Assembly (NCBI RefSeq): GCF_000801105.2
Contig: NC_079513.1
Coordinates: 23,404,273 to 23,468,272 of the forward strand
Source of the DNA: Raphanus sativus
Lineage: Eukaryota; Streptophyta; Magnoliopsida; Brassicales; Brassicaceae
Direction: 5' to 3'
DNA length: 64,000 nt
Under the pieces are notes generated by a model. That model saw only the letters and a program-made list of their open reading frames with translations. It was not told the origin of the DNA and searched no databases. This document shows positions 1 through 11,254 of the stretch, piece by piece. The translations under genes and the position numbers were made by a program. Within the stretch, counting starts at the first letter, position 1. Each line of letters begins with the position of its first letter.

Positions 1-305
1 TGACAACGATGTCGACCTAACTAGGCTGATCAATCTGGCTTAATCCAAAACTAATACTAAATTATAAAATATTAAACGATTTGGATTTAACCAATTTAAA
101 CTCAATCTCTTTGAGACTCTTTCAAACTTGAGACATGTTTGCTATCCCAACCTAAATAAAAGTTGATCCACTCTACCCAAAGTAAACAGGGTTGAGTATA
201 GGACACTTTAGAAGAATATCACTGTTTTGGCCACAATGAAATTTATAATGCTTTAGTTTAATAACCTCCAATTAATGAAAATATAGTTAAATATGTTTTC
301 GTCAC

Positions 306-832
306 CTGCAAATCACTGGTAGATCCTCAGGAGTTGGAGGATCTGGAGCTACGTAACAAGTGAAAGTATCTCTCCAGTTAACAGATGGCGAGGAACTGTA
401 TAGATCGAAGTTACTATTGTAGACAAACTTTTTGTTGGCGTTATCACGGGTAAAGTATCGTTTCTTGACCTCAGGATCTTCCTCGTGAAACCTACGAACT
501 CCATCTTGAATCTCTTCAAGAACGTTCAAAGGAACACCATGGTTGATCACCTGGAAGAACCCCCACTTCTCCACCGCGTATTTGACTTTCTCTATGACGG
601 CTTCACGTGAGACTTTGTCCACGTGAACGCTTGCAAAGTCGATGGTAGGGATCATTAGTTTTGAAAGAGAGACAGAAGGTTTCTTATCGGTTGAGAGATC
701 TTTAGGGGCATGGAAGATACGAGGGACTTCTGTGATGTTAGCGTCGACCATCCCTTTTACTCCTTCTTTGGTCTCGTCGAAAGCTTTGCGCTCCGTATAA
801 GGATCGAATACGATCGAGGTTTTGTTCACCAT
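306..832 (-). CDS. 2-oxoglutarate/Fe(II) dioxygenase, ACC-oxidase homolog type, copy 1 (exon 1 only)
   Basis: Only exon 1 lies in the window. The ATG at 832 opens MVNKTS and the exon ends at 306 before a GTGAC donor; bases 1-305 are then intron 1 and the rest lies to the left of the window. The 175 codons hold the N-terminal non-haem dioxygenase region (DIOX_N), with the family phrases [12 protein letters not shown] and ARRF-like [10 protein letters not shown]. The first exon ends in the same phase (2) as in the three complete copies to the right. An upstream in-frame ATG at 907 exists, but the paralogs start at the MVNK/MENQ position. The family includes 'ACC oxidase homolog' proteins, whose substrates are mostly unknown; ethylene synthesis should not be assumed. 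The active-site residues are outside the window, so integrity cannot be judged. Confidence 0.85.
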
Positions 833-1432
833 TGTTGGCTTCCTTTTCTTCACAAGATGTTTATTTAGAAGAAGAAAAATGATAAGGAAAAATAAGGATT
901 GAAACAAAAATTCGCGAATTTTTTTTTTTTTGAAACAGTGGAGAGATTTTTTTTATTTACTAGTCTGATTGGACATAGTTATAGCTTTAATTTTTTATAT
1001 AGAATTAAGACTGTGATTTTCTTTATGTAACTGTAAAATTTTGATGCTGTAAGATTTTAGTTTTAATTTTGAGATAATTTAATGAATTATTCATACATTT
1101 CATAGTATAGCCCCGGGCGGTCACACTTTTCATCGCCCTTGTAAGCCGGCCATAGATGTTCTTATAATCAATTCGTGCAATACATTTCACTTCTGTATAG
1201 TCTGATACACATGACTAAATTAGAAAGATCCACATACAGAGGTTGGTACATATGACTAAAGTAAAGATCCACATATATTTGATACATATGACTTAATAGA
1301 AAGATCCACTTATAGTGCTGATACATATACACACGCTATTCGGTACACTGGTTTAATTATTCCAGATTTTAAGAAAAGAGTAATTGGTTCTAAGAAACAC
1401 CTCAATTTTCTTTTTTTTTCTGTAGTTTTTTT
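833..1432. other. Intergenic region between dioxygenase copies 1 and 2
   Basis: No gene is seen. The stretch holds the promoter side of copy 1 and the 3' side of copy 2. It contains a GC-rich blip near 1110-1155 of unknown origin and the imperfect minisatellite listed separately. The part from about 1165 to 1430 is homologous to 7390-7570 downstream of copy 4, so it travelled with the duplicated gene. Confidence 0.6.
1203..1330. repeat. Imperfect minisatellite, about 40 bp unit, three units plus a partial one
   Basis: Units begin near 1203, 1245, 1281 and 1319. Each carries a TGATACAYATGAC-like head and an AGAAAGATCCAC-like core with diverged tails. The homologous region downstream of copy 4 (about 7405-7460) has only about one unit, so the expansion happened after the genes duplicated. 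Confidence 0.65.
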
Positions 1433-3157
1433 TCAAATCCTGAAGTTCAAGAGATGTGATGTTCCATCCAGACCTTTCTCATTGTATCCATCTGTGTATT
1501 CTTTTATGGTTATGTCTCTGTATTTTGGAGGGTTTTCTTCAGATACGAGCTCTTTCATTGGTCCATAAACTGTGGAATTGGCACTTTTAGTTGAGCCAAA
1601 AAAGCTTGCAACTGATATCCTTGGACCTTGTCTATTAGCAAGGACCCTATGCTCCACACTTACAAACTTATCGTTCGTTATCAGCTGCAAAAAACGAAAC
1701 ATATAAATAAACTAAATATATTTGGTATTTATGTTTTTATTTTTTAAATTATTACTTTACCTGCAAGAAATCTCCAATGTTGATGATGAGAGCTCCAGGA
1801 AGAGGAGCGACATCAACCCAAGAGTCTTGATGAAGAATTTGTAGCCCACCGATGTTGTCTTGAAGAAGAACCGTGAGGAAGGAGTTGTCTGAGTGTTTAC
1901 TTGTCCCCAAAGTTAGGTCAGGTTGTGGACAAGGTGGGTAATAATGGCAGATCATAAGCAAACTCTTCAAGCACTCCTTGCTCTTCAGGATATCAGGTTC
2001 CAAACCTAGTGCTTCTGAGAGAAGCTCAAAGAGTAAACCACCTAAACTCATCACATGTTTTGAGTATTCGAACATAACATCCCTGGGGATAATCAATGAT
2101 GTTAGAAACCAATAATACTCTCTTGAAGGAAAATAAAAGTTTTAGACTTTTGAAGCGACTGATGGTAACCACATATTTTACAACTGATATGTCTTCCTAG
2201 CTAGGCTGATGATCAATCGACTTGACCAAAACTAAGGCCAAATTGTCAAAATGATATGGCTTTAACCTAATAAAACTTCAATCTGGTCTAACTGATGCCG
2301 AAAGAATTAAAAAGAATAATACTACATTTTTTAACATTCCTAAAATATTTTACCATTAACAAAAAAAATTTTTAATTCATTCTCGTTCTTTTTATTATAG
2401 AGAAAAAAAATAAAACAAATTTGTTCCTCTTAAAATTTGATAAAGAACAATTATTCCTCATCATTTCTACGATTTTATTCCTATTTGTTCATTGTGTTAG
2501 ACCTAAAATCATTAAACCTTGTAACATATGTGCTATCCGAATGAAATGATCTCTGATTGATGATTAGAGCTTAGGTTTGTGACCTTTAATAAATAAATAC
2601 AAAGAAAGAAAATGAAACTAAGCATGTTCCTGTTACCTGCAAGTCAATGGGAGTTCCTCAGGACTTGGAGGATCTGGAGCTATGTAACAAGCGAAAGTAT
2701 CTCTCCAGTTAACAGATGGTGATGAACCGTATAGATCGAAGTTACTATTGTAGAAAAAGTTTTTGTTGACGAGATCACGCGAGAAATATCGTTTCTTGAC
2801 CTCAGGATTTTCTTCGTGAAACCTACGAACTCCATCTTGAATCTCTTCAAGAACGTTCAAAGGAACACCATGATTGATCACCTGGAAGAATCCCCACTTC
2901 TCAGCCGCGTATTTGACCTTCTCTACAACGGCTTCACGTGATGCTGGGTCGACGTGGACGCTTGCAAAGTCGATGGTAGGGATCTCTAGGTTCGAAAAAA
3001 AGGGTTTCTTGTCGGTCAAGGAATCTTGAGGGACATGGAAAATACGAGGGACTTCGGTGATTTTAGCGTCGACCAACCCTTTTACACCTTCTTTGGTCTC
3101 GTCGAAAGCTTTTCGCTCCATATAAGGATTGAATTTGACCGAGGTTTGGTTCTCCAT
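1433..3157 (-). CDS. 2-oxoglutarate/Fe(II) dioxygenase, ACC-oxidase homolog type, copy 2
   Basis: Three exons join in frame: 3157-2637, 2082-1761 and 1684-1433 (521+322+252 nt), giving 364 residues, the usual size of the family. All borders are GT..AG. The N-terminal DIOX_N region is in exon 1. The catalytic 2OG-Fe(II) domain is in exons 2-3, with the iron ligands His237, Asp239 (HSD motif) and His293 and the 2-oxoglutarate-binding Arg303-x-Ser305 all present. The copy differs from its neighbours by TSKHSD where they have ISQHSD. A TATA-like CTATATATT lies at about 3207-3215, some 55 bp upstream of the ATG. The protein is expected to be cytosolic. The position next to a RING gene and UGT76E genes matches Arabidopsis At5g59530/At5g59540. 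The substrate is unknown; related enzymes include the glucosinolate hydroxylase GSL-OH. Confidence 0.9.
2083..2636 (-). other. Intron 1 of dioxygenase copy 2
   Basis: The 554 bp are AT-rich. No additional gene or element is recognised in it. Confidence 0.7.
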
Positions 3158-3722
3158 TTTTCTTTTCTGTTTCGAGATATTTGCTTAGAGGAAGATAAAG
3201 CAAGGTGGGGAATATATAGAGGGAAAGATTAAGAACCGTATATATCCGGTTTTGTTGGATTTCTGACAGTATGTGATACGATAACATGAATGTTGTCTCT
3301 CTCACTCCCTCTCACACACACACAACCACAAACTTAGTGACTTGTTCTAGTTGAATTTTTCTTCTCCGTTTTTCTTCTATGTTAATGACTTGTCTTAGTT
3401 GAATTGGGGAGAGATTTTTGTGTTTACATCTACCCAAAAATGGATTAAGAGTAGAGAAGTTTGAAGATATACTTATATCTAAATAAAATATAGTTCACCA
3501 CAATTACATTAAGACACATGGTTAGTATTCATCGTGTTGGTAGCCTAGTAGGAGTTGGTTCTTTTGTACTCCGGATTCAAATCAATTTTGGGACAAAGAA
3601 AGTGATAATAATATATCATAACAACCATCCCCCAATTCTTACATTTTGACATTACTTTTCATTACATCAAAAAAAAAATTCAAACATATGGGTGATTGGT
3701 TAGTATAGCAAGTGTTTCAACT
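3158..3722. repeat. Duplicated 5' flank of dioxygenase copy 2 (partner at 5398-5978)
   Basis: This upstream region is nearly identical to the one before copy 3, from the ATG through a CA-rich microsatellite near 3312-3326 to GTGTTTCAACTT, where the similarity stops abruptly. It includes the TATA region. Differences are a few substitutions, a longer ACTCCCTCTCACAC tract in the partner, and 12 bases missing here inside the tRNA-like segment near 3540-3555. Confidence 0.85.
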
Positions 3723-3921
3723 TGAAGAATTTGGAGAGTTCTATCAATAAGGGTGCTCTTATGGTCTGGTACGTCTGGCTAAAGTAGAAAGATCCAAACA
3801 AAGAGTAGCTCAACACATACACTAATACACACGCACACACATAGGCTATGCATTCTTATTTTTGATACATTGGGTTAGCTACTGCATAGCGAAGAACAGA
3901 GTAGCTGATCATCCACTTAAT

Positions 3922-5397
3922 TCATATCCTAATATTCGATAGATGGGATGTTCCATCGAGACCTTTCACAAAATATCCTTCGGTATATTCTTTTATGGTT
4001 ATGTCTCTGTACTTTGGAGGGTTTTCCTCAGACACAAGCTCTTTCATGGGTCCATAAACTGTCGCATTAGGGAGTGAACTTGAGCTGAAAAAGCTCGCTA
4101 TTGAAACCCTTGGCCCTTCTCTGTTCGCGGGCACTCTATGGTTGGCACTCACAAATTTATCGTTCGTTATCAACTGCAAAATCAAATCCAAACAGATATT
4201 AACAACTTAAAACACTATGTATCTGTTATCTACTGAAGATATTAACTTGACCTGCAAGAAATCTCCCATGTTGATGACAAGAGCTCCGGGAATAGGAGAG
4301 ACATCGACCCAAGAATCTTGATGAAGAATCTGAAGACCGCCGATGTTGTCTTGAAGAAGAATCGTGAGAAAAGAGTTGTCAGAGTGCTGACTTATCCCCA
4401 TAGTTAAGTCAGGTTGCGGACAAGGTGGGTAATAATTGCAGAGCATAAGCAAACTCTTCAAGCAATCCATGTTCTTCAAGGTATCAGATTTCAAACCTAG
4501 TGCTTCTGAAAGAAGCTCAAATAGCAAATCACCTAAATTCATCACATGCTTTGTGTATTCGATCATAGCATCCCTGAGTCAATCGATGATGTTAGAAAAT
4601 TTAACTAGATTTTTTTTTTGAATGAGTAGAAAGTTCTTGGTCCAAAGACTCATACATCCTCATAAGAGGATATTTCATACTATGTTAAATTAACTCTTTT
4701 CCAAAAAGTACTCTTCTCAGTGGAAATTAAACATATGACTTCTTAGTAGTGATCCTAGAGTTTTAGCCACTAAACCCCAACTATTTCTAGATAAGCAGCT
4801 TAAATATCTAATCAATTGAAACTTCAATAATTTCCAATTAAAAAAGGAAGTGTTGGTCTTATTACTTTACCTGCAAGCCACTGGGAGATCCTCAGGAGGT
4901 GGAGGATCTGGAGCCATGTAACAAGAGAAAGCATCCCTCCAATTAACAGAAGGAGAAGCACTGTATAGATCGAAGTTACTATTGTAGACAAATTTGTTAG
5001 CGCTGAAATCGCGCGAGAAGTATCGTTTCTTGACCTCAGGATCTTCCTCATGAAACCTACGTCCTCCATCTTGAATCTCTTCAAGAACATTTAAAGGAAT
5101 ACCATGATTAATCACCTGGAAGAACCCCCACTTCTCCGCCGCGTGTTTGACCTTCTCCACGACGGCTTCACGTGAGGCTGTGTCCACGTGAACGCTTGCA
5201 AAGTCGATGATAGGAATCTCTAGGTCTGTAAGAGAGACAGAGGGTTTCTTGTTGGTCAAGGAATCTTTTGGGATGTGGAAGATGCGTGGGACTTCGGTGA
5301 TTTTAGCGTCGACAAGCCCTTTTACTCCTTCTTGCGTCTCATCGAAAGCCTTTCGTTCGATATAAGGATCGAATTTAACCGAGGTTTTGGCCTCCAT
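3922..5397 (-). CDS. 2-oxoglutarate/Fe(II) dioxygenase, ACC-oxidase homolog type, copy 3
   Basis: The exons 5397-4871, 4573-4252 and 4173-3922 (527+322+252 nt) join to 366 residues with standard splice sites. The iron ligands are His239, Asp241 and His295, and Arg305-x-Ser307 is present, so the enzyme looks competent. Exon 2 and exon 3 lengths are identical to copies 2 and 4, while exon 1 varies by a few codons near the N terminus. The promoter is shared with copy 2 (TATA-like ATATAT near 5453-5462), so expression may be similar. A frame-shifted reading of exon 1 (4824-5090) is a shadow. Function is as for copy 2: an uncharacterised 2OG-dependent oxidation of a small molecule. Confidence 0.9.
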
Positions 5398-5978
5398 TTT
5401 TTCTTTTCTGTTTCGAGATATTTGCTTAGAGGAAGATAAAGCAAGGTGGGGGGAATATATAGAGGGAAAGATTAAGAACCGTATATATCCGGTTTTATTG
5501 GATTTCTGACAGTATGTGATACAATAACATGAATGTTGTCTCTCTCACTCCCTCTCACACACTCCCTCTCACACACACACAACCACAAACTTAGTGACTT
5601 GTTCTAGTTGAATTTTTCTTCTATGTTAATGACTCGTCTTACTTGAATTGGGAGAGTTTTTTGTGTTTACATCTACTAAAAATGGATTAAGAGTAGAGAA
5701 ATTTGAAGATATACTTATCTAAATAAAATATAGTTCACCACAATTACATTAAGACACATGGTTAGTATTCATCGTGTTGGTAGCCTAGTGGTAGTGTACA
5801 GGAGTTGGTTCTTTTGTACTCCGGATTCAAATCAATTTTGGGACAAAGAAAGTGATAATAATATATCATAACAACACTCACCCAATTTTTACATTTTGAC
5901 ATAAATTTTCTTTACATCAAAACAAAAAAAAATTCAAACATATGGGTGATTGGTTAGTATAGCAAGTGTTTCAACTTA
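5398..5978. repeat. Duplicated 5' flank of dioxygenase copy 3 (partner at 3158-3722)
   Basis: Nearly identical to the upstream region of copy 2; see that entry. The identity is higher than between the introns of the two genes, which suggests a recent duplication or gene conversion covering promoter and exon 1. Confidence 0.85.
5775..5845 (+). mobile_element. tRNA-like fragment with A and B boxes, possible SINE remnant
   Basis: TAGCCTAGTGG at 5781-5791 fits the RNA polymerase III A box, and GGATTCAAATC at 5823-5833 fits the B box, with normal spacing between them. No complete tRNA cloverleaf can be drawn from the surrounding bases and no clear poly-A tail follows. A copy with 12 bases missing inside the A-box region lies at about 3538-3600. 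It may be the head of a SINE; it could be chance. Confidence 0.4.
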
Positions 5979-7574
5979 ATTTGTACTTACAACTATAACC
6001 ATAAACTATACCCTCTCTGAATTGCTTTACTCGTTATTTCACAATTTAAACTTTCTAAACACAAAGGTGAAAGGGCGGGATATTCGAGTTCATGAGCTTA
6101 CCATAAATTTAAAAATCATATTTTATTTAGGTTTTAAAATTACAATAAAAATCAAGTGTTTTCTAAAATCTTGTTTAGTAAGCTGTAAGAAAATTATATT
6201 GATTTTTCTCATTTAATTCCTAAAGCTACATCAAATACACATATATCAAAAAGATCTTAGATATTAAATTTCATAATAAATTTTCTAAAGTTACGGTCCA
6301 ATCAATTATCCACATAATTCAAGTTTTTTTTTCTCTTTTCGTGATTTGTTATTTCAATTCATGTATCATTAAAAAGACAGATGATCGTTAAACTTTTCTG
6401 TTTAACAACAACATGATTTTTAAACTTATAAAACATTAGTCCAAGCACTTAGCTAGAACAACTTCCACAAAATGATGAACAGTAGGATCGAAGCATGTAA
6501 CTCTTTCATGATTAAATGGTAAACTCATCGTTCAATAAATTATTAACTGAACACTTTTGACCTTGTCAACCATTCTGAACCAAAATCCAACCATACAATA
6601 AAGGAGTTATTCCCCACCTTAGCATGCAGTGCTCGAAGATCTTCAATTAAGAGCGTGGATATATGTTGATTGGACACCACTGGTTTAGCCTGTTTATATA
6701 GTTTTACAATGATATTGACAAAAAGTATATTGATTAGAAAAACCTGCAGTTGAATTAGAATTCAAGTTTGGCAACTTGAAAATTAGTTCTCTCATTCCTC
6801 ATGACTTTTTTTTTCTTTTTCTGTACATCTCATTCTCAACAAGGCCTATTCTCAGCAATGATTATCTGAGGGGAAAATGCTTAAATTGCAAGCATTCTTT
6901 TTACTTTCTTGGAAACCTAAATGAAAAATCTCGGGTGAAGTTTCGAGGATCTGAGTCCAAGAAAAAAAATCTACAAATAACAATTGAGCTTGAATGAACA
7001 TTAGACATTCTGTACTAGGTAAGATGAACTTCCAATTAAAATCAATTATCTATAATTGAATTGGTGTGTCTTTTTTATATATGACTTAAGCTTCTTTGCG
7101 TGACTTTGTTTCTAGTACATTCTTTCTTTTGAGATTATGTTGTTTGAGTGTAAGTAAATATTGATGAACTAACTTTGGGCTCAAATCGATTATGTAACAA
7201 GTTGGATTGTATGAATCATGCTGTGATACTATGTTAATTAAGATGATTTTTAACTGAAAATCAATGGGGTAATAAATCGATTGATACATCTCTTTTATTT
7301 CTTTTATGTATTTGTTATGATCATTTCCAATGTGGACATTGTCCCTAATATTTTGATGCAATGTACAATGTGAATGTTATTATGATCAAATCGTTCAATG
7401 CATACCACTTCTATATAGTCTGATTAATATGACTAAAGTAGAACGATCCACACATAGAGTCTGATACATACGCGCACACACACTACTTGGTATACTGGAT
7501 TAATTATTGCAGATCCGAGAAAGAGTAATTGATGCTAAGAAACAACATAATTTTCTTTTTCTGAAGTTTTGTTT
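5979..7574. other. Intergenic region between dioxygenase copies 3 and 4
   Basis: No gene is supported; the short open frames are AT-rich and lack homology. About 6540-7030 is a diverged copy of 9590-9990, including the stretch after AATTCAA.TTTGGCAACTTGA. Both lie upstream of a dioxygenase gene, so they mark the edge of the tandem duplication unit. About 7390-7574 matches the 3' flank of copy 2. Confidence 0.65.
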
Positions 7575-8870
7575 TCATATCCTGAAATTCAAGAGATGTG
7601 ATGTTCCATCCAGACCTTTCTCAAAATATCCATCAGTGTATTCTTTTATGGTAATGTCTCTGTATTTTGGAGGGTCTTCTTCAGACACAAGCTCTTTCAT
7701 TGGTCCATAAACTGTGGAATTGGCATGTTTACTTGAGCTAAAAAAGCTTGCAACTGAAATCCTTGGTCCTTGAATATTTGCAAGCACCCTATGCTCCACG
7801 CTAACGAACTTATCGTTCGTTATAAGCTGCAAAAACCCAAACATATAAATAAACAAAAAAATGCATTTGGTATATATCCTTCTTCAGAATCTTACTTTAC
7901 CTGCAAGAAATCTCCCATGTTGATGACAAGAGCTCCTGGAAGAGGAGCCACATCAACCCAAGAGTCTTGATGAAGAATTTGTAGACCGCCGATGTTGTCT
8001 TGAAGAAGAACCGTGAGGAAGGAGTTATCTGAGTGTTGACTTATCCCCAAAGTTAGGTCAGGTTGTGGACAAGGTGGGTAATAATGGCAGACCATAAGCA
8101 AAGTCTTCAAGCACTCCTTGCTCTTAAGGGTCTCAGATTCCAAACCTAGTGCTTCTGAGAGAAGCTCAAAGAGTAAACCACCTAAACTCATCACATGTTT
8201 TGAGTATTCGAACACAGCATCCCTGAGTCAATCAATGATATTAGCAATCAATAGCACTCCCTTGAAGGAAAACAAACTCCAGAATTAAAAAGTCACTCAT
8301 GATGGAACCTTCAATACAAAAAAATATGAAGTTAAAAGTATGTTTCCGTCACCTGCAAGCCTCTGGGAGTTCCTCAGGAGCTGGAGGATCTGGAACTATG
8401 TAACAAACGAACGAATCTCTCCAGTTAACAGAAGGAGAAGAACTGTATAGATCGAAGTTACTATTGTAGATAAACTTTTTGTTAGCGTCATCACGGGTGA
8501 AGTATTGTTTCTTGACCTCATGATCTTCCTCATGAAACCTACGAACCCCATCTTTAATCTCTTCAAGAACGCTCAAAGGAACACCATGGTTGATCACCTG
8601 GAAGAATCCCCAATTCTCTGCCGCGTATTTAACCTTCTCTACGACGGCTTCACGTGAAGATGTGTCCACGTGGACGCTTGCGAAGTCTATGGTAGGGATC
8701 TCCAGGTCTGAAACAGAGACAGAGGGTTTCTTGTCGGTCAAGGCATCTCTAGGGATGCGGAAGATAGGAGGGACTTCGGTTATTTTAGCGTCAACCAGCC
8801 CTTTTACTCCTTCTTTGGTCTCATCGAAAGCTTTGCGCTCCATATAAGGATCGAATTCGGTAGAGGCCAT
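7575..8870 (-). CDS. 2-oxoglutarate/Fe(II) dioxygenase, ACC-oxidase homolog type, copy 4
   Basis: The exons 8870-8353, 8222-7901 and 7826-7575 (518+322+252 nt) join to 363 residues. The start was set at MASTEF (8870), which aligns with the starts of the paralogs; an upstream in-frame ATG at 8894 would add eight residues. The iron ligands are His236, Asp238 and His292, and Arg302-x-Ser304 is present. Exon 3 is most like that of copy 2 (the pair shares [10 protein letters not shown] at the C terminus), so the array seems to have grown by alternating duplications. A TATA-like TTTATATAA lies at about 8925-8933. It probably acts in the cytosol on an unknown metabolite. Confidence 0.9.
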
Positions 8871-10069
8871 TTTTTTGTCTTGTTTGTGTTTCACAGAATG
8901 TTTGCTTAGAAGAAGAAGATAATGATTATATAAAAGGAAGGATTGAGGACCGATGGTTTTGAGTTGGGAGTGTGGGACCGGATATGTCCGTTTTTGTTGA
9001 ATTTCTGACTGTATGTGATATGCTCACCTTGAATGTTGTCCCTCTCACACTTAGTGACTTGCAGTAGTGGCTGAATTTTCTTCTTTTTTTAGGTAAAATG
9101 TAGTAGCTGAACGTTTCTTCTCCAATCTCAATTTTTGGTCACCATTGTTTTGTATTTTTTGTGTTTCACAAAATCTCTGTTTGAAAGGAAAGATTGAGAA
9201 CAAATGGTACATGACTCACTCTCTCTCAGACACACAACCAAAAACTTAGTGACTTGTCATAGTTGAATTTTTCTTCTACGTTAATGACTTGTCGTAGTTG
9301 ATTTGGGAAGAGATTTTTTTGTGTCAACATCGTTCAACTAAATCATATCAATTTTAACCAAATTTTGAATCAAACTAATCAAATTATAAATGAAATTTCG
9401 ATCCGAACTAACCACCAAAAGAACTGAGATTTTCCAGGTTTTAATTGATTTAAATAAAAAATCTAACCAAAACTAAAAATTCAATAAAATTGATATAATT
9501 TTCACAGAATCGGGCTGAATTATTTTTAGTGCAATTCGGTACAGTTATAAACAAACCGAACCAAATTACCTTTACGTTCAGGTCTATTTCAATGACCTGG
9601 TCAACCGTTCCAGACCAAAATCTTACTGTACAGTGGAGGTGTGGGTTAAAAAGACATGGTCGCAGTAAAATGAGAATAAGAATTCAAATTTGGCAACTTG
9701 ACAATCAATTCTATCATCCCTCGTGACTCTTTTCTTTTTCTGTGCAGCTCTTTCTCAACTAGGCCTTCTCTGTCTCAGCATCCAAGGAAAAAGAAAAGCT
9801 TAAAGGACAAGCATTCTTTTTTACTTTCTCGGAAAACCAAAACAGACAAAACTCTGGCTCCAAGACAAAAGTTTTTTTTTTTGTCACCAAACCAAGACAA
9901 AAGTTTAAAAAATAAAAATAGGCAGAGAACTTGAATGAACAATAGACATTTTGATTTAATGTAACATACAAAATAATCAATAATTCGGATCTTCTTCTGA
10001 ATCCTTATATTTACATTCTTGAATGATGAACGAACAAACAAACAAAAAATAAACATATAATCATCATCA
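8871..10069. other. Intergenic region between RING gene and dioxygenase copy 4
   Basis: No gene is supported. The part nearest copy 4 is its promoter. About 9060-9120 holds an old approximate duplication around a T-tract. About 9590-9990 is the partner of 6540-7030. The A-tract type insertion at 9860-9906 is listed separately. Confidence 0.6.
9860..9906 (-). repeat. T-tract micro-insertion flanked by 15 bp direct repeats
   Basis: CCAAGACAAAAGTTT occurs at 9860-9874 and again at 9892-9906, separated by 17 bases made of eight T followed by GTCACCAAA. The homologous sequence near 6955-6990 has a single CCAAG and no insert, so it is the empty site. Confidence 0.75.
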
Positions 10070-11254
10070 TTAATGAAGAACTGAAGAATCTCTGTTACTT
10101 CTGCTTCGCCCAAAGTACCTTCTCAGCACTGAATTCGACCGATCCATAACCCTAGTTTCTACTTCACTGTCTAAATCCAGATGACTCGAAGAAGACGAAA
10201 CAGCACGGTTTGGTCTCACTCTCCTCATCAACGACACCATCCCACGAACCATCCGTCTCAATCTCCCTCCCGCGCCAGAGCCACCACCACCGTTGCTACT
10301 ACTACCTGATTCAACTGTCCCATTAGCTCTAACCCACGAGATCCGTCTAGGACCGTCACTATTACCACCAATCCCACCACCGTCCATTTCCGTCAACACA
10401 ACCGGCAACACTCTCTCCCCTTCTCTCATCGCCGCGTTAAACCTCCCCACCGCGAATCCCCCTCCGGGGAGTCTCCATATCGTCATCCCCACGGGACTAT
10501 TATCACCTTCCTCGCCATTAGACTCCGAAGGCAGCTCAAAACGGCACACAGGGCACGAGTTCCGTATCGACAGCCACGGAACGATACAGTCCTCGTGAAA
10601 AATATGCTTACAAGGCATCTCACGCGCCTCGGTCTCCCTTTCGAAGACCTCAGTGCACACAGCGCAATTAACCTCCGCGCCTACGTGGCAATCACCGATT
10701 TCAACTCTCGGCAAAGACTCAATCGCCGATTTGGACGCGGGCGGGTTCCCGGATCTACCGAGTCCAACCCCCGAGGCGTCGAACTGACTTAACTGCTCGA
10801 GCAACCGCTCGAATCCCGATCCCATCAAAATCTCCGATACTGAATCGGGAAGAGGTCTGAGACCTAATCCGGATCCGTCGTCGTAGTAAAACTCGAACGC
10901 GCGTCGTCGTCGATCTCTAGCCTCTTCTTCTTCTCCATCGTCTCTATCTCCGGCTCCTCCTTGGAGAACGATGACTGGATTGAATGAAGGATTGTGACGG
11001 TCGGATCTCCGGCGTCTGATTATAGATCTGCGGTTGTTGATGATCGATCTTACTTCGGCGGAAGGTGGGGGAGTTAATTCGGTTGCGGCGGCGGAGGAGG
11101 AGGGATCGGTGATCTGTTCGATGAAACCGCCGTCGCAGTGAGGGCAAGAGACGCTGACGGTGGTTATCTGTTCGGGTTCAGTCCAGACGCTGACGAATCG
11201 CGTGCAGCTGTAACACCAATACGACGACGTTATCGGCGTTGACGGGGACGGCAT
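10070..11254 (-). CDS. RDUF2: RING-H2 E3 ubiquitin ligase with DUF1117, RDUF type
   Basis: A single-exon gene of 394 residues, typical for this family. The N terminus has a zinc-ribbon (WCYSCTRFV... and a second CPHCDGGF pair, about residues 12-45). A central RING-H2 domain runs from about residue 196 to 240, with [13 protein letters not shown] and CPVC. The C-terminal third matches the DUF1117 region of RDUF1/RDUF2 and ends in basic, serine-rich tracts. Such proteins pass ubiquitin from an E2 to substrates, and RDUF1/2 act in ABA and drought responses in Arabidopsis. The position between the dioxygenase array and UGT76E matches At5g59550 (RDUF2). Low-complexity acidic (about 105-117) and glycine/serine stretches are present. 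Antisense open frames at 10293-10792 are shadows of this GC-rich exon. Confidence 0.9.
   Translation of the reverse strand: MPSPSTPITSSYWCYSCTRFVSVWTEPEQITTVSVSCPHCDGGFIEQITDPSSSAAATELTPPPSAEVRSIINNRRSIIRRRRSDRHNPSFNPVIVLQGGAGDRDDGEEEEARDRRRRAFEFYYDDGSGLGLRPLPDSVSEILMGSGFERLLEQLSQFDASGVGLGRSGNPPASKSAIESLPRVEIGDCHVGAEVNCAVCTEVFERETEAREMPCKHIFHEDCIVPWLSIRNSCPVCRFELPSESNGEEGDNSPVGMTIWRLPGGGFAVGRFNAAMREGERVLPVVLTEMDGGGIGGNSDGPRRISWVRANGTVESGSSSNGGGGSGAGGRLRRMVRGMVSLMRRVRPNRAVSSSSSHLDLDSEVETRVMDRSNSVLRRYFGRSRSNRDSSVLH

Noticed and set aside
1105..1160. GC-rich patch with CCCGGG and GCCGGC
   Set aside because: Unlike its surroundings, but it has no repeats, ends or coding signal that would identify it.
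10293..10792. Plus-strand open frames of 101 and 65 codons
   Set aside because: They lie antisense to the GC-rich RING gene exon and have no independent motif.
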